13,663 nt of DNA from Chrysiogenia bacterium (GTDB lineage: Bacteria; JAGRBM01): the NCBI GenBank assembly GCA_020434085.1, contig JAGRBM010000524.1, positions 1 through 13,663 of the forward strand, read 5' to 3'. A model generated the notes under the pieces. The model was given only the letters and a program-made list of their open reading frames with translations. It was not told the DNA's origin and did no database searches. A program made the translations under genes and the position numbers. Shown piece after piece: positions 1-9,906 of the stretch (within the stretch, counting starts at the first letter, position 1; every line of letters begins with the position of its first letter).

Positions 1-2321
1 TAGGCCGTCTGGTAGGTGATCAGCGCGTAGGCCACCGAGTGCGACTTGTTGAAGCCGTAGTTGGCGAACTTGACGATCAGGTCCCACAGTTCTTCGATGC
101 GCTGTTTGTCGTGCCCGCGCTCGACGGCGCCGCCGATGAACTTGGCGCGCTGTTTTTCCATCTCGTCGGCTTTTTTCTTGCCCACCGCGCGGCGGAACAT
201 GTCGGCCTCTGCCAGCGTGTAGCCCGCGAGGTCCGAAGCCATGCGGATGATCTGTTCCTGGTAGACGATGATTCCCTGCGTGGGGCCGAGGATCGGTTCG
301 AGCGCGTCGAGCGGGTAGACCACGGGCTTGCGACCGAACTTGCGATCGGCAAACTCCGGAATGTTATCCATCGGACCCGGACGGTAGAGGGCCAGGATAT
401 CGCTGATCTCCTCAATACCGCGGGGCTTGAGGCGCAGCAGCGTATCGCGCATACCCGAGGATTCGAGCTGGAATACACCGATGTTGTCGCCCTCGCAGAG
501 CCGGTCGTAGGTCTTCGGGTCTTCGAGCGAGATGTTCTCAATGTTGAATTCGGGGTCATGCTTGGCACGCACCAGTTCTTCGGCGTGACGGATAAGCGTC
601 AGTGTCTTCAGCCCCAGGAAGTCGAACTTCACGAAACCCAGCGTCTCCACCCCGCCCATGTCGAACTGGGTCACCACGTCATCGTCGGAGGTCTTGTAGA
701 GCGGCATCCCCTTGGCGAAGGCATCGTTGCCGATCACTACGCCGGCCGCATGCATGCCCACGTGGCGCGCGAGGCCTTCGAGGCGCTGGGCGATTTCGAG
801 AAGCTGTTCGGTCTTGGCGTCCTGTTTGGCCAGGTCTTTCAGACGTGGTTCCATTTCCAGGGCGCGCTTCAGAGTCACGTTGAGCGGGTTCTTCGCCTCG
901 GGGTCGCGCGTGGGGATGAGCTTGGCGATCTTGTCCACGTCCACATAGCCGAGGCCCAGCACGCGGCCCACGTCGCGGATGACCGCGCGGGCCTTGAGCT
1001 TTCCGTAGGTGATGATCTGGGCGACGCGTTCCTTGCCGCCGTATTTCTCGGTGATGTATTCGATCACCTCGCCGCGCCGATCCATGCAGAAGTCGACGTC
1101 GATATCGGGCATGCTCTTGCGGCCGGGGTTGAGGAAGCGCTCGAAGAACAGGTCATAGGGAATGGGATCGACCTCGGTGATGCGCATGCACCAGGCCACC
1201 AGGGATCCGGCCGCCGAGCCGCGCCCCGGCCCAACCGGCACACCATGCTTTTTCGCCCACTGAATGAAGTCGGCCACGATCAGGAAATAGCCGGGAAAGC
1301 CCATCTGCCGGATGACTTTGAGCTCGTAGGCCAGGCGCTCTTCGTAGACTTTCAGGCGCTCTGGCGAGGGCGCCCTGCCCATGTGGCGAAGCTCGGCCAC
1401 GCGGGCAGCCAGGCCCGTCTGGGCCTCCTTCACGAAATGCTTTTCGAGATCGACGCCCTCGGGCGGCTTGAACTCGGGCATGTGAAAGGTCGACATGTCG
1501 AACTCAAGGTTGCACTGGTCGGCAATCCACAGGGTTCGCTCCACCGCCTCGGGCGCATAGGAGAACTGGTGCGCCGCCAGCTCGCCGTCCTTGAAGTGGA
1601 GGTCGGTCTCCACCTCGTCGCCCTCTTCGAGGTTGCGGTTCATGCCGATGTACATGAGCACCTTGTGGGCGAGCCCGTCGTCGGCATTGAGGTAGTGGCA
1701 GTCGGCCGTGGCTGCCAGCGGAATGCCGGTACCCTCGGCAAGTTCGAGCATGCGCTCGTTCACGACCTTCTGGATGTCGAGCCCGTTTTCCTGGATCTCC
1801 AGATGAAAACAGCCGGGGTCGAAGATGTTCTTGTATTCGAGCGCCGCATTGCGGGCAGCGTCCATGTCGCCCTGGGAGAGCTTGTAGGAGACCTCCCCCT
1901 TGAGGCATGCTGAGAGCCCGATGAGCCCCTCGCTGTGCTTGGCCAGAATTTCCTTGTCGATGCGCGGGTTGTAGTAGAAGCCTTCCATGAACCCGCGCGA
2001 GGTGAGCTTGCAGAGGTTCTGGTAACCGATCTCGTTCTTGGCGAGCAGGATGAGGTGGTTGTTGCGATTCTTGCCCGATTTCTCGGTCATGCCCTGCGGG
2101 GCGACGTAGGCCTCGCAACCGATGATGGGTTTGATCCCGTGCTTCTTGGCGGTGGTGTAGAACTCGACCGTGCCGCACATGTTGCCGTGGTCGGTCATGG
2201 AGATCGCGGGCATGCCGAATTCCGAGGCCCGTTCCATGAGCCGCGAAATCCGGTTGGCACCATCGAGAAAGCTGTACTCGGTGTGCAAATGGCAGTGTAC
2301 GAAATCGCCCTTGCTCGCCAT
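1..2321 (-). CDS. dnaE: DNA polymerase III subunit alpha (DnaE), N-terminal 773 codons, truncated by window edge
   Basis: This is the catalytic alpha subunit of the replicative DNA polymerase III holoenzyme. I translated it from the reverse complement; it begins at ATG 2321-2319 and stays open to base 1. A PHP domain comes first (about residues 6-280), with HLH at 11-13, TDHGN at 43-47 and ADCHY at 206-210. The polymerase core follows, with GPGRGSAAGS at 364-373, the catalytic PDIDVDF at 405-411 (D406, D408) and KFDFLGLKTL at 565-574 (third acid D567). The PGPM and YQEQI motifs of the fingers lie at 648-651 and 687-691. Family members have about 1,150 residues, so roughly the last third (tandem HhH, beta-clamp binding, OB fold) is missing. 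An in-frame TGA lies 12 codons upstream with no other start between, which fixes the start. The ribosome site is weak (GGTAAG). The gene is divergent from msrP. Confidence 0.98.
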   Translation of the reverse strand, partial: MASKGDFVHCHLHTEYSFLDGANRISRLMERASEFGMPAISMTDHGNMCGTVEFYTTAKKHGIKPIIGCEAYVAPQGMTEKSGKNRNNHLILLAKNEIGYQNLCKLTSRGFMEGFYYNPRIDKEILAKHSEGLIGLSACLKGEVSYKLSQGDMDAARNAALEYKNIFDPGCFHLEIQENGLDIQKVVNERMLELAEGTGIPLAATADCHYLNADDGLAHKVLMYIGMNRNLEEGDEVETDLHFKDGELAAHQFSYAPEAVERTLWIADQCNLEFDMSTFHMPEFKPPEGVDLEKHFVKEAQTGLAARVAELRHMGRAPSPERLKVYEERLAYELKVIRQMGFPGYFLIVADFIQWAKKHGVPVGPGRGSAAGSLVAWCMRITEVDPIPYDLFFERFLNPGRKSMPDIDVDFCMDRRGEVIEYITEKYGGKERVAQIITYGKLKARAVIRDVGRVLGLGYVDVDKIAKLIPTRDPEAKNPLNVTLKRALEMEPRLKDLAKQDAKTEQLLEIAQRLEGLARHVGMHAAGVVIGNDAFAKGMPLYKTSDDDVVTQFDMGGVETLGFVKFDFLGLKTLTLIRHAEELVRAKHDPEFNIENISLEDPKTYDRLCEGDNIGVFQLESSGMRDTLLRLKPRGIEEISDILALYRPGPMDNIPEFADRKFGRKPVVYPLDALEPILGPTQGIIVYQEQIIRMASDLAGYTLAEADMFRRAVGKKKADEMEKQRAKFIGGAVERGHDKQRIEELWDLIVKFANYGFNKSHSVAYALITYQTA

Positions 2322-2373
2322 GAAACTTACCGGCCGCCTCGCGGCCTCACCCCTTCAAGCTCGAATGGGCTCA

Positions 2374-2403
2374 CGTTGCCATACGTCTGAACATATGGCA
2401 ACG
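2374..2403. promoter_or_regulatory. 10-bp perfect inverted repeat with 10-bp centre, possible operator upstream of dnaE
   Basis: The left arm CGTTGCCATA (2374-2383) and right arm TATGGCAACG (2394-2403) are exact reverse complements separated by 10 bases. The near edge is 52 bases before the dnaE start, so the element would lie in the dnaE promoter or leader. Arm centres are 20 bp apart, about two helical turns, which suits a dimeric DNA-binding protein. There is no T-run on either strand. A leader RNA hairpin is the alternative. The regulator is unknown. Confidence 0.45.
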
Positions 2404-2449
2404 GGCCGGACTCAACGGGCAGGCATCCCCGCACCCTCAATCAGAGTGC

Positions 2450-2461
2450 GCTGAGCTCAGC
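2450..2461. promoter_or_regulatory. 12-bp perfect palindrome in the dnaE/msrP spacer
   Basis: GCTGAGCTCAGC is a perfect 12-bp palindrome lying between the two other dyads of the spacer. It could be a protein-binding site. A palindrome of this length can also occur by chance in G+C-rich DNA, so confidence is low. Confidence 0.25.
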
Positions 2462-2467
2462 ATAACC

Positions 2468-2493
2468 TACTGAAGTCACTGACGATTTCAGTA
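2468..2493 (+). promoter_or_regulatory. 10-bp stem with 6-nt loop in the dnaE/msrP spacer
   Basis: TACTGAAGTC (2468-2477) pairs with GATTTCAGTA (2484-2493) around the 6-base loop ACTGAC. Nine pairs are Watson-Crick and one is G-U when read as plus-strand RNA; the same position would be an A-C mismatch in minus-strand RNA. No T-run follows, so it is not a standard terminator. It may be a DNA operator, or a structure in an msrP leader if transcription starts this far upstream (about 180 bases). Confidence 0.3.
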
Positions 2494-2673
2494 AGTAACC
2501 CCGGGCCAGACCCTCTGCTCGCCATGCCCCTGCGAGTCACTGCTACAGAGTCAGATCGCTTAATAACCTCTTATGGAAGAGAGGGAAAGCGGGCATCTGC
2601 GGAATATCCGGGCTTGAGCGCTGGTATGGTAGGATGCGCGCCGAACGCCAAAAACTCCGCTTGAGGTACCGTC

Positions 2674-3705
2674 ATGCTGATCAAGATCCGCAAGCCCTGG
2701 GAGATTTCCGAATCCCGGACCACACCCGAGGGGGTCTATGCCTCCCGCCGCAGCCTGCTCAAAGCGATGGGGCTGGGAACGGCCGCACTGGCAGCCGGCG
2801 GCATCGGTGGCGCGCGCGTCGCCCACGCGGGCCTTTTCGGATCCGACCCCGTCAGCGCCGAGGAATACGCCAAGTCGCTCAAGGGTCTGCCGGCACTCCC
2901 CAAGTTCGAGCGCAATTCCAGGTTCTCCGACCCATCCACGCCGGGCCAGAAACGCCCGCTCACGCCCGAGCATCTGGCCGGCGGTTACTGCAACTTCTAC
3001 GAGTTCACTTCCACCAAGGAAGACGTCTTCTACAAATCGAAGGATTTCAAGCCGCGCCCCTGGACCCTCGAAGTGAGCGGCCTTGTCGACAAACCCAAGA
3101 CCTGGGACCTGGACGAGCTCATCAAGAAGTTCCCGCTCGAAGAGCGCATCTACCGCTTCCGTTGCGTGGAGACCTGGTCCATGACCGTTCCCTGGATCGG
3201 CTTTCCCCTCAAGAAGCTGCTTGAGGAATCCCAGCCGAATTCAAAGGCAAAGTTCGTGCACTTCGTCTCACTTGAGGACTCGAGCCAGTTCCCCTCCCAG
3301 CGCAACCGGTTCTGGACTCCCTGGCCCTACCGCGAGGGCCTGCGCATGGACGAGGCCATGAACGACCTCGCCCTCATGGCGGTCGGTATCTACGGCCATG
3401 CCATGCCCAATGTGCACGGCGCGCCGCTGCGGATGGTGTTGCCCTGGAAGTACGGCTTCAAGGGCGGCAAGAGCATCGTGAAAATCGAGCTCGTTGATTC
3501 AAAGCCCAAGACCTTCTGGAACGACATCGCGGCTGATGAATACGGCTTCTATTCCAACGTCAATCCGCGCAAGCCCCACCCACGCTGGTCGCAGGCCCAT
3601 GAGTGGCGGCTCTCCACCGGGCGACTCACCAAATACGAGACCCTGCCCTACAACGGCTATGGCGAGGCTGTCGCCCATCTCTACAAAGACCTGCGCGAAC
3701 CCTGA
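2674..3705 (+). CDS. msrP: Protein-methionine-sulfoxide reductase catalytic subunit MsrP (YedY), Tat-exported molybdoenzyme
   Basis: MsrP is a periplasmic mononuclear molybdenum enzyme of the sulfite oxidase fold that reduces methionine sulfoxide in envelope proteins damaged by oxidants. The 343-residue protein starts with a Tat signal: SRRSLLK at 24-30, a hydrophobic stretch to about 44, and a likely cleavage after AHA at 50-52. The sulfite-oxidase-type molybdopterin domain fills most of the rest. RFRCVETWSM (161-170) carries C164, the expected molybdenum ligand, followed by VPWIGFPL. NVHGAPLRMVLPWKYGFKG (246-264) is the other strongly conserved block. The ATG is preceded by GAGGT at 2663-2667 with a 6-base spacer. 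The membrane haem partner MsrQ, which normally supplies electrons and is often adjacent, is absent: the next gene encodes an exported barrel-like protein 36 bases downstream on the same strand. Electrons must come from an MsrQ elsewhere or from another quinol-linked donor. Confidence 0.95.
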   Translation: MLIKIRKPWEISESRTTPEGVYASRRSLLKAMGLGTAALAAGGIGGARVAHAGLFGSDPVSAEEYAKSLKGLPALPKFERNSRFSDPSTPGQKRPLTPEHLAGGYCNFYEFTSTKEDVFYKSKDFKPRPWTLEVSGLVDKPKTWDLDELIKKFPLEERIYRFRCVETWSMTVPWIGFPLKKLLEESQPNSKAKFVHFVSLEDSSQFPSQRNRFWTPWPYREGLRMDEAMNDLALMAVGIYGHAMPNVHGAPLRMVLPWKYGFKGGKSIVKIELVDSKPKTFWNDIAADEYGFYSNVNPRKPHPRWSQAHEWRLSTGRLTKYETLPYNGYGEAVAHLYKDLREP

Positions 3706-3741
3706 GTTGCGCGCCGCGCCCCGATCTTCCAGCATTCGCCC

Positions 3742-4848
3742 ATGATGCGGGCGGGCACATGGCGGATTCGCGCGTGGTTCCTTTTGGCGCTTGCCCTCGC
3801 GGCGGCAACTCCTGCGAACGCGCGCGCAGAGGAACCCAACCCCAAAGAAGACGAGCAGCCCGTCCCTTGCCCCGCCGTTCCCGACGACGAGGACGTCCCG
3901 GCCTGGAACCGCGAGTGCTGGGACCCCGAAAGCGCCGACGAGAATGTTCCGCGCCCGCCCACTCCCATCGAGGAGCAAAAAGGCGTGCTGGGCCTTCCCT
4001 CGTGGCTGATCAGCGAAGAACCCGTCCCCAAGCTCAACATCATTGATCCCGATCTCGAAGCCTTCCCGGCGGGCAACCTGTTCTACCCGCTGCTGGCCGA
4101 CCCGACCGAGGTGCGCGCCGAGGGCGGATTCGGCCGCATTTCACGCGATCTCTCGGGAAGGCCGCTGACCATCGGCAGCCTGTGGATCGGCGTCGACTGG
4201 GGCGTGCTGCGGCACACCGAACGGACGCGCCAGAGCGGGACGCGTGATGGCTGGCAACTGGGACTGGAAGCGATGGCCACGGTGCTGCTGGGCTACACCG
4301 ACCCGTTTGTCGGGGATCTCATCAATGCGGACTTTCTCGGAGGCGTCAATGCCAGCTATCGCTGGGGAAATCTCTCGGGCCGCCTTCGCGCCTACCATGA
4401 GAGCACGCACCTGGGAGACGAGTTCGTCTTCATCACCGGGCTCACCCCGGCGCAGCGGCTCAACGTCAGCTACGAGGCAATCGAGTTCCAGCAGTCCATC
4501 GATTACAAGGAGCTGCGCCTGAGCGCCGGCGGCGAGTTCCGCACGCGCATCGACCCGGACCCGCTCAAGCGCTGGGAGTTCAGCGCCAACGTCGAGTGGC
4601 GCTCCCACTACCGTCTATTCGTCTTTGGAAGGCCGCTTGTGGGCTACAACGTGCGCTTTCTCGAAACACACGACTACCGCGCCGCCCAGTCGCTTGTTGC
4701 CGGGCTGCAGCTCGGCAATCCAAGGCCCTACCAGATGAACTTCAAGCTGCTCTTCCGCATGTACGACGGTCCCTCACCCTACGGTCAGTTCCGCATCACC
4801 TCCCGCGATGTGCGCGAGTATCTGGTGACGCTGCGATGGTCGCCGTAA
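3742..4848 (+). CDS. Exported DUF1207-like protein, probable outer-membrane beta-barrel, function unknown
   Basis: This 368-residue protein has a Sec-type signal: RIR at 8-10, a hydrophobic core AWFLLALALAAA, and likely cleavage after ANA (25-27) or ARA (27-29). A proline-rich acidic segment follows to about residue 85, containing two cysteines (C43, C59). The rest, about 110-366, has short alternating aromatic/polar stretches and many glycines, as in outer-membrane barrels, and ends in LVTLRWSP. Two blocks resemble what I remember of the DUF1207 family: PLLADPTEVR (116-125) and YHESTHLGDE (218-227). No enzymatic role is established for the family as far as I know. The start could be either ATG of the ATGATG at 3742-3747; no ribosome site is visible. 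It is probably co-transcribed with msrP. Its stop lies 3 bp from the stop of the converging minus-strand gene. The export and barrel calls are firmer than the family name. Confidence 0.75.
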   Translation: MMRAGTWRIRAWFLLALALAAATPANARAEEPNPKEDEQPVPCPAVPDDEDVPAWNRECWDPESADENVPRPPTPIEEQKGVLGLPSWLISEEPVPKLNIIDPDLEAFPAGNLFYPLLADPTEVRAEGGFGRISRDLSGRPLTIGSLWIGVDWGVLRHTERTRQSGTRDGWQLGLEAMATVLLGYTDPFVGDLINADFLGGVNASYRWGNLSGRLRAYHESTHLGDEFVFITGLTPAQRLNVSYEAIEFQQSIDYKELRLSAGGEFRTRIDPDPLKRWEFSANVEWRSHYRLFVFGRPLVGYNVRFLETHDYRAAQSLVAGLQLGNPRPYQMNFKLLFRMYDGPSPYGQFRITSRDVREYLVTLRWSP

Positions 4849-4851
4849 GGT

Positions 4852-5637
4852 CTACCAGGTCAGCGCAAGCCCTACCTCGGGCCCGTGCAGTTTCTGGTCA
4901 CCGATTCCGATGTAGCGATAACCTGCGCGCAGCGAGGCATAGGGGAAGTCCGGATAGGTCAGCCGAAGCGCGCCGCGCAGGTCGGTGAGCTGCCCGCTGT
5001 CAAAGAATGCCCATCGCGCATCGCCTTCCCGCCCCAAATAATTCACAGGATAGAGCCCGGTTGAAACGCCCCACTGGAATCCCTTCGTCGAGAACGCCCG
5101 CTCGAAACCACGCGCCCCCGCCGCGACATCGAAGCGGAAATGCTCACTCCAGCCAAAGCGCCAGAGCCCCTCTACAAACCAGGAATCCAGCTCGTCGGGC
5201 GGTCGCTCCTCGCTGTAGCGCGTCCAGCCCCCAGCCGCTGCGATGGGGCCCCACCCCAGCTCGCCGCGCAGAGTGTAGCCATCGATATCGGCATCGATGA
5301 GACTCTGGTAGGTATTCTCGATCCGCGCGTTGGGAACGACGGGGGAGCCCGCTTTCCGCTCTTCACTGGCGTAATTTGCCGTACCCACCGTGGCCTTGAA
5401 GACAGCCTCGAGCCCTTTCCCGATCAGCCACACCATGGCAAAGAATTCGTCTCCATCGTCATCAAGATCTGGAGAAGAATCATTATGGCGGGGACCGCTG
5501 GGCGGACTCGGCGAGGGCCGGCTGGGCGTACGAAGCCCCTTCTCGAAGTCTCCGAGATCCCCCGCATGCGCAACGGTCGGTGCGACAACAAGTAGAACAA
5601 GAAGCAGGGCCAGGACGCGACGTGCCCCTACTCCCAC
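4852..5637 (-). CDS. Exported small barrel-like protein of unknown function, GTG start overlapping guaA
   Basis: I do not recognise a named family for this 261-residue protein. The N-terminus is a clear signal peptide: RR at 6-7, a hydrophobic core [13 protein letters not shown], and cleavage after AHA (23-25). A low-complexity Pro/Ser segment (37-49) and an acidic patch DLDDDGDE (57-64) follow. From about 118 to the end, alternating aromatic and small residues with [22 protein letters not shown] and [14 protein letters not shown] suggest beta-strands, and the chain ends in LALTW with a terminal aromatic, typical of outer-membrane barrels. The start is GTG at 5637-5635, ten bases inside the end of guaA in another frame. 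No ribosome site is evident, so translation is probably coupled to guaA. No later ATG or GTG would keep the signal peptide. It looks like the last gene of the guaB-guaA operon. Confidence 0.75.
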   Translation of the reverse strand: MGVGARRVLALLLVLLVVAPTVAHAGDLGDFEKGLRTPSRPSPSPPSGPRHNDSSPDLDDDGDEFFAMVWLIGKGLEAVFKATVGTANYASEERKAGSPVVPNARIENTYQSLIDADIDGYTLRGELGWGPIAAAGGWTRYSEERPPDELDSWFVEGLWRFGWSEHFRFDVAAGARGFERAFSTKGFQWGVSTGLYPVNYLGREGDARWAFFDSGQLTDLRGALRLTYPDFPYASLRAGYRYIGIGDQKLHGPEVGLALTW

Positions 5638-7178
5638 TCGATCGTGCCCGGCGGCTTGGAGGTGATGTCGTAGGTGACGCGGTTGATTCCGCGCACTTCG
5701 TTGATGATGCGGCTGGAAACCTTCGCGAGTAGTTCATACGGCAGCCGCGCCCAGTCGGCGGTCATGGCGTCTTCGCTGGTAACCGCGCGAAGGGCGCAGA
5801 CGTCTTCGTAGGTGCGCTCGTCGCCCATCACGCCGACCGTCTTGACCGGCAGCAGCACGACAAAGCTCTGCCAGAGCTGGTCGTAGAGTCCGGCGCCGCG
5901 GATCTCTTCGTCGAAGATGAGGTCCGCCTTTCGAAGCACCGCGAGCCGCTCGGGGCTCACCGCGCCGAGCACGCGGATGGCAAGCCCCGGCCCCGGGAAG
6001 GGCTGGCGCCAGAGCACCTCGCGTGGCATGTCCATCGCCGCGCCCACGGCGCGCACCTCGTCCTTGAAGAGCTCGCGCAGCGGCTCGATCAGCTTGAGCT
6101 TCATCTTCTCGGGCAGCCCGCCCACGTTGTGGTGGGTCTTGATCGTGACCGAGGGCCCCTTGACCGAGACCGATTCGATGACGTCGGGATAGAGCGTTCC
6201 CTGCACCAGGTAGTCGGCGCCGCCGAGCTTGCGGGCCTCTTCGTCGAAGACATCGATGAAGGTGTTGCCGATGATTTTGCGTTTCTTTTCAGGATCGCTC
6301 TCGCCGGCAAGGCGCTCGAGAAACATCTCGCCCGCGCGCACCACCGTCAGGTTCATGTGAAAGTGCTCGCGGAAGGTCTTCTCAACCTGTTCGGTCTCCC
6401 CCTCACGCATGATGCCCGCATCCACGTAAATGCAGTGGAGGCGGTCGCCGATGGCCTTGTGAACGAGCACCGCGGCCACCGAGGAATCCACGCCCCCGGA
6501 GAGGCCGCAGATCGCGCGGCCTTCGGGGCCGACCTTTTCACGAATCTCGGCGACGGTGCGCTCGACGAAGCTTTCCATCGTCCACTCGGCGTGAAGTCCG
6601 CAGACCCCGCGAACGAAGTTGGAGAGGATCTGCTTCCCGCAGGGCGTATGCACGACTTCGGGGTGAAACTGTACGCCAAAGACCGTGTTCTTTTCATTGG
6701 CGATGGCCGCCAGGGGCGAGTTGCTCGTGTGGGCAATGCGGCGGAATCCATTGGGCAGTCCCGAGATGCGATCGCCATGGCTCATCCAGACCTGCACTTC
6801 GGAATCGAGGCCCTCAAAGAGTCCCGCACTATCGTCGATCTGCAGCATCGCGTGCCCGTACTCGCGGTGATCGGCCTGCTCGACCTGTCCGCCCAGCAGG
6901 TGGGTCGTCACCTGGAGCCCGTAACAGATACCCAGCACCGGAACACCGACCTTGTAGACTTCTTCGGTGGGAAGCGGGGCGCCTTCCTTGCCCAGCGATG
7001 CGGGCGAACCCGAGAGAATGATCCCATTGGGAGCAAACTCCCGAATGGCCTCGATCGACATCGAGTAGGGATGGATCTCGCAATAGACCTCGAGCTCACG
7101 CACCCGGCGGGCGATGAGCTGCGTCACCTGCGAGCCGAAATCGAGGATCAGAATCTTCTCATCGGGAACAAAATGCAT
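5628..7178 (-). CDS. guaA: GMP synthase, glutamine-hydrolysing (GuaA)
   Basis: GuaA converts XMP to GMP using ATP and glutamine-derived ammonia in the cytoplasm, the last step of guanine nucleotide synthesis. All domains are present in 516 residues (E. coli has 525). The class I glutamine amidotransferase (about 8-192) has nucleophile C85 in GICYGLQ and H172/E174 in FHPE. The ATP pyrophosphatase domain has the PP-loop SGGVDSS at 227-233. The C-terminal XMP-binding and dimerisation domain has [12 protein letters not shown] at 391-402 and ends in the family tail PPGTIEWE. The loop usually written LSGGP reads LSGSP here (55-59). The ATG at 7178-7176 lies 14 bases after the guaB stop and is preceded by AAAAGG, so the two form an operon. 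The 3' end overlaps the start of the next gene by 10 bases. Confidence 0.98.
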   Translation of the reverse strand: MHFVPDEKILILDFGSQVTQLIARRVRELEVYCEIHPYSMSIEAIREFAPNGIILSGSPASLGKEGAPLPTEEVYKVGVPVLGICYGLQVTTHLLGGQVEQADHREYGHAMLQIDDSAGLFEGLDSEVQVWMSHGDRISGLPNGFRRIAHTSNSPLAAIANEKNTVFGVQFHPEVVHTPCGKQILSNFVRGVCGLHAEWTMESFVERTVAEIREKVGPEGRAICGLSGGVDSSVAAVLVHKAIGDRLHCIYVDAGIMREGETEQVEKTFREHFHMNLTVVRAGEMFLERLAGESDPEKKRKIIGNTFIDVFDEEARKLGGADYLVQGTLYPDVIESVSVKGPSVTIKTHHNVGGLPEKMKLKLIEPLRELFKDEVRAVGAAMDMPREVLWRQPFPGPGLAIRVLGAVSPERLAVLRKADLIFDEEIRGAGLYDQLWQSFVVLLPVKTVGVMGDERTYEDVCALRAVTSEDAMTADWARLPYELLAKVSSRIINEVRGINRVTYDITSKPPGTIEWE

Positions 7179-7192
7179 TTCTAAACCTTTTC

Positions 7193-9901
<2,709 letters not shown>

Positions 9902-9906
9902 GAACC

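Larger units (their letters stand above)
2322..2673. other. dnaE/msrP divergent spacer without a gene
   Basis: I see no convincing coding region here; open frames running through it are continuations of antisense frames over dnaE or msrP. The spacer is less G+C-rich than its neighbours. It holds three inverted-repeat elements on the dnaE side (2374-2403, 2450-2461, 2468-2493), listed separately. A short dyad, CGGA-ATA-TCCG, lies at 2600-2610 nearer msrP. Both flanking genes must draw their promoters from this stretch, but I could not find a well-spaced -35/-10 pair for either. None of the dyads is followed by a T-run, so they are not intrinsic terminators. Confidence 0.75.

Noticed and set aside
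39-1913. A 624-codon open frame on the plus strand across dnaE
   Set aside because: It is antisense to a fully convincing DnaE reading frame. Long antisense open frames are common in G+C-rich genes because third positions avoid A and T. The protein has no recognisable motif.
2474-2542. AGTCACTG occurring twice, 61 bp apart, in the dnaE/msrP spacer
   Set aside because: An 8-bp repeat found twice is too short to claim a repeat family; no third copy or flanking duplication was seen.
2614-2630. TTGAGC and TATGGT as a promoter for msrP
   Set aside because: The boxes are only 5 bp apart, far too close for a sigma70 promoter, and no better-spaced partner was found.
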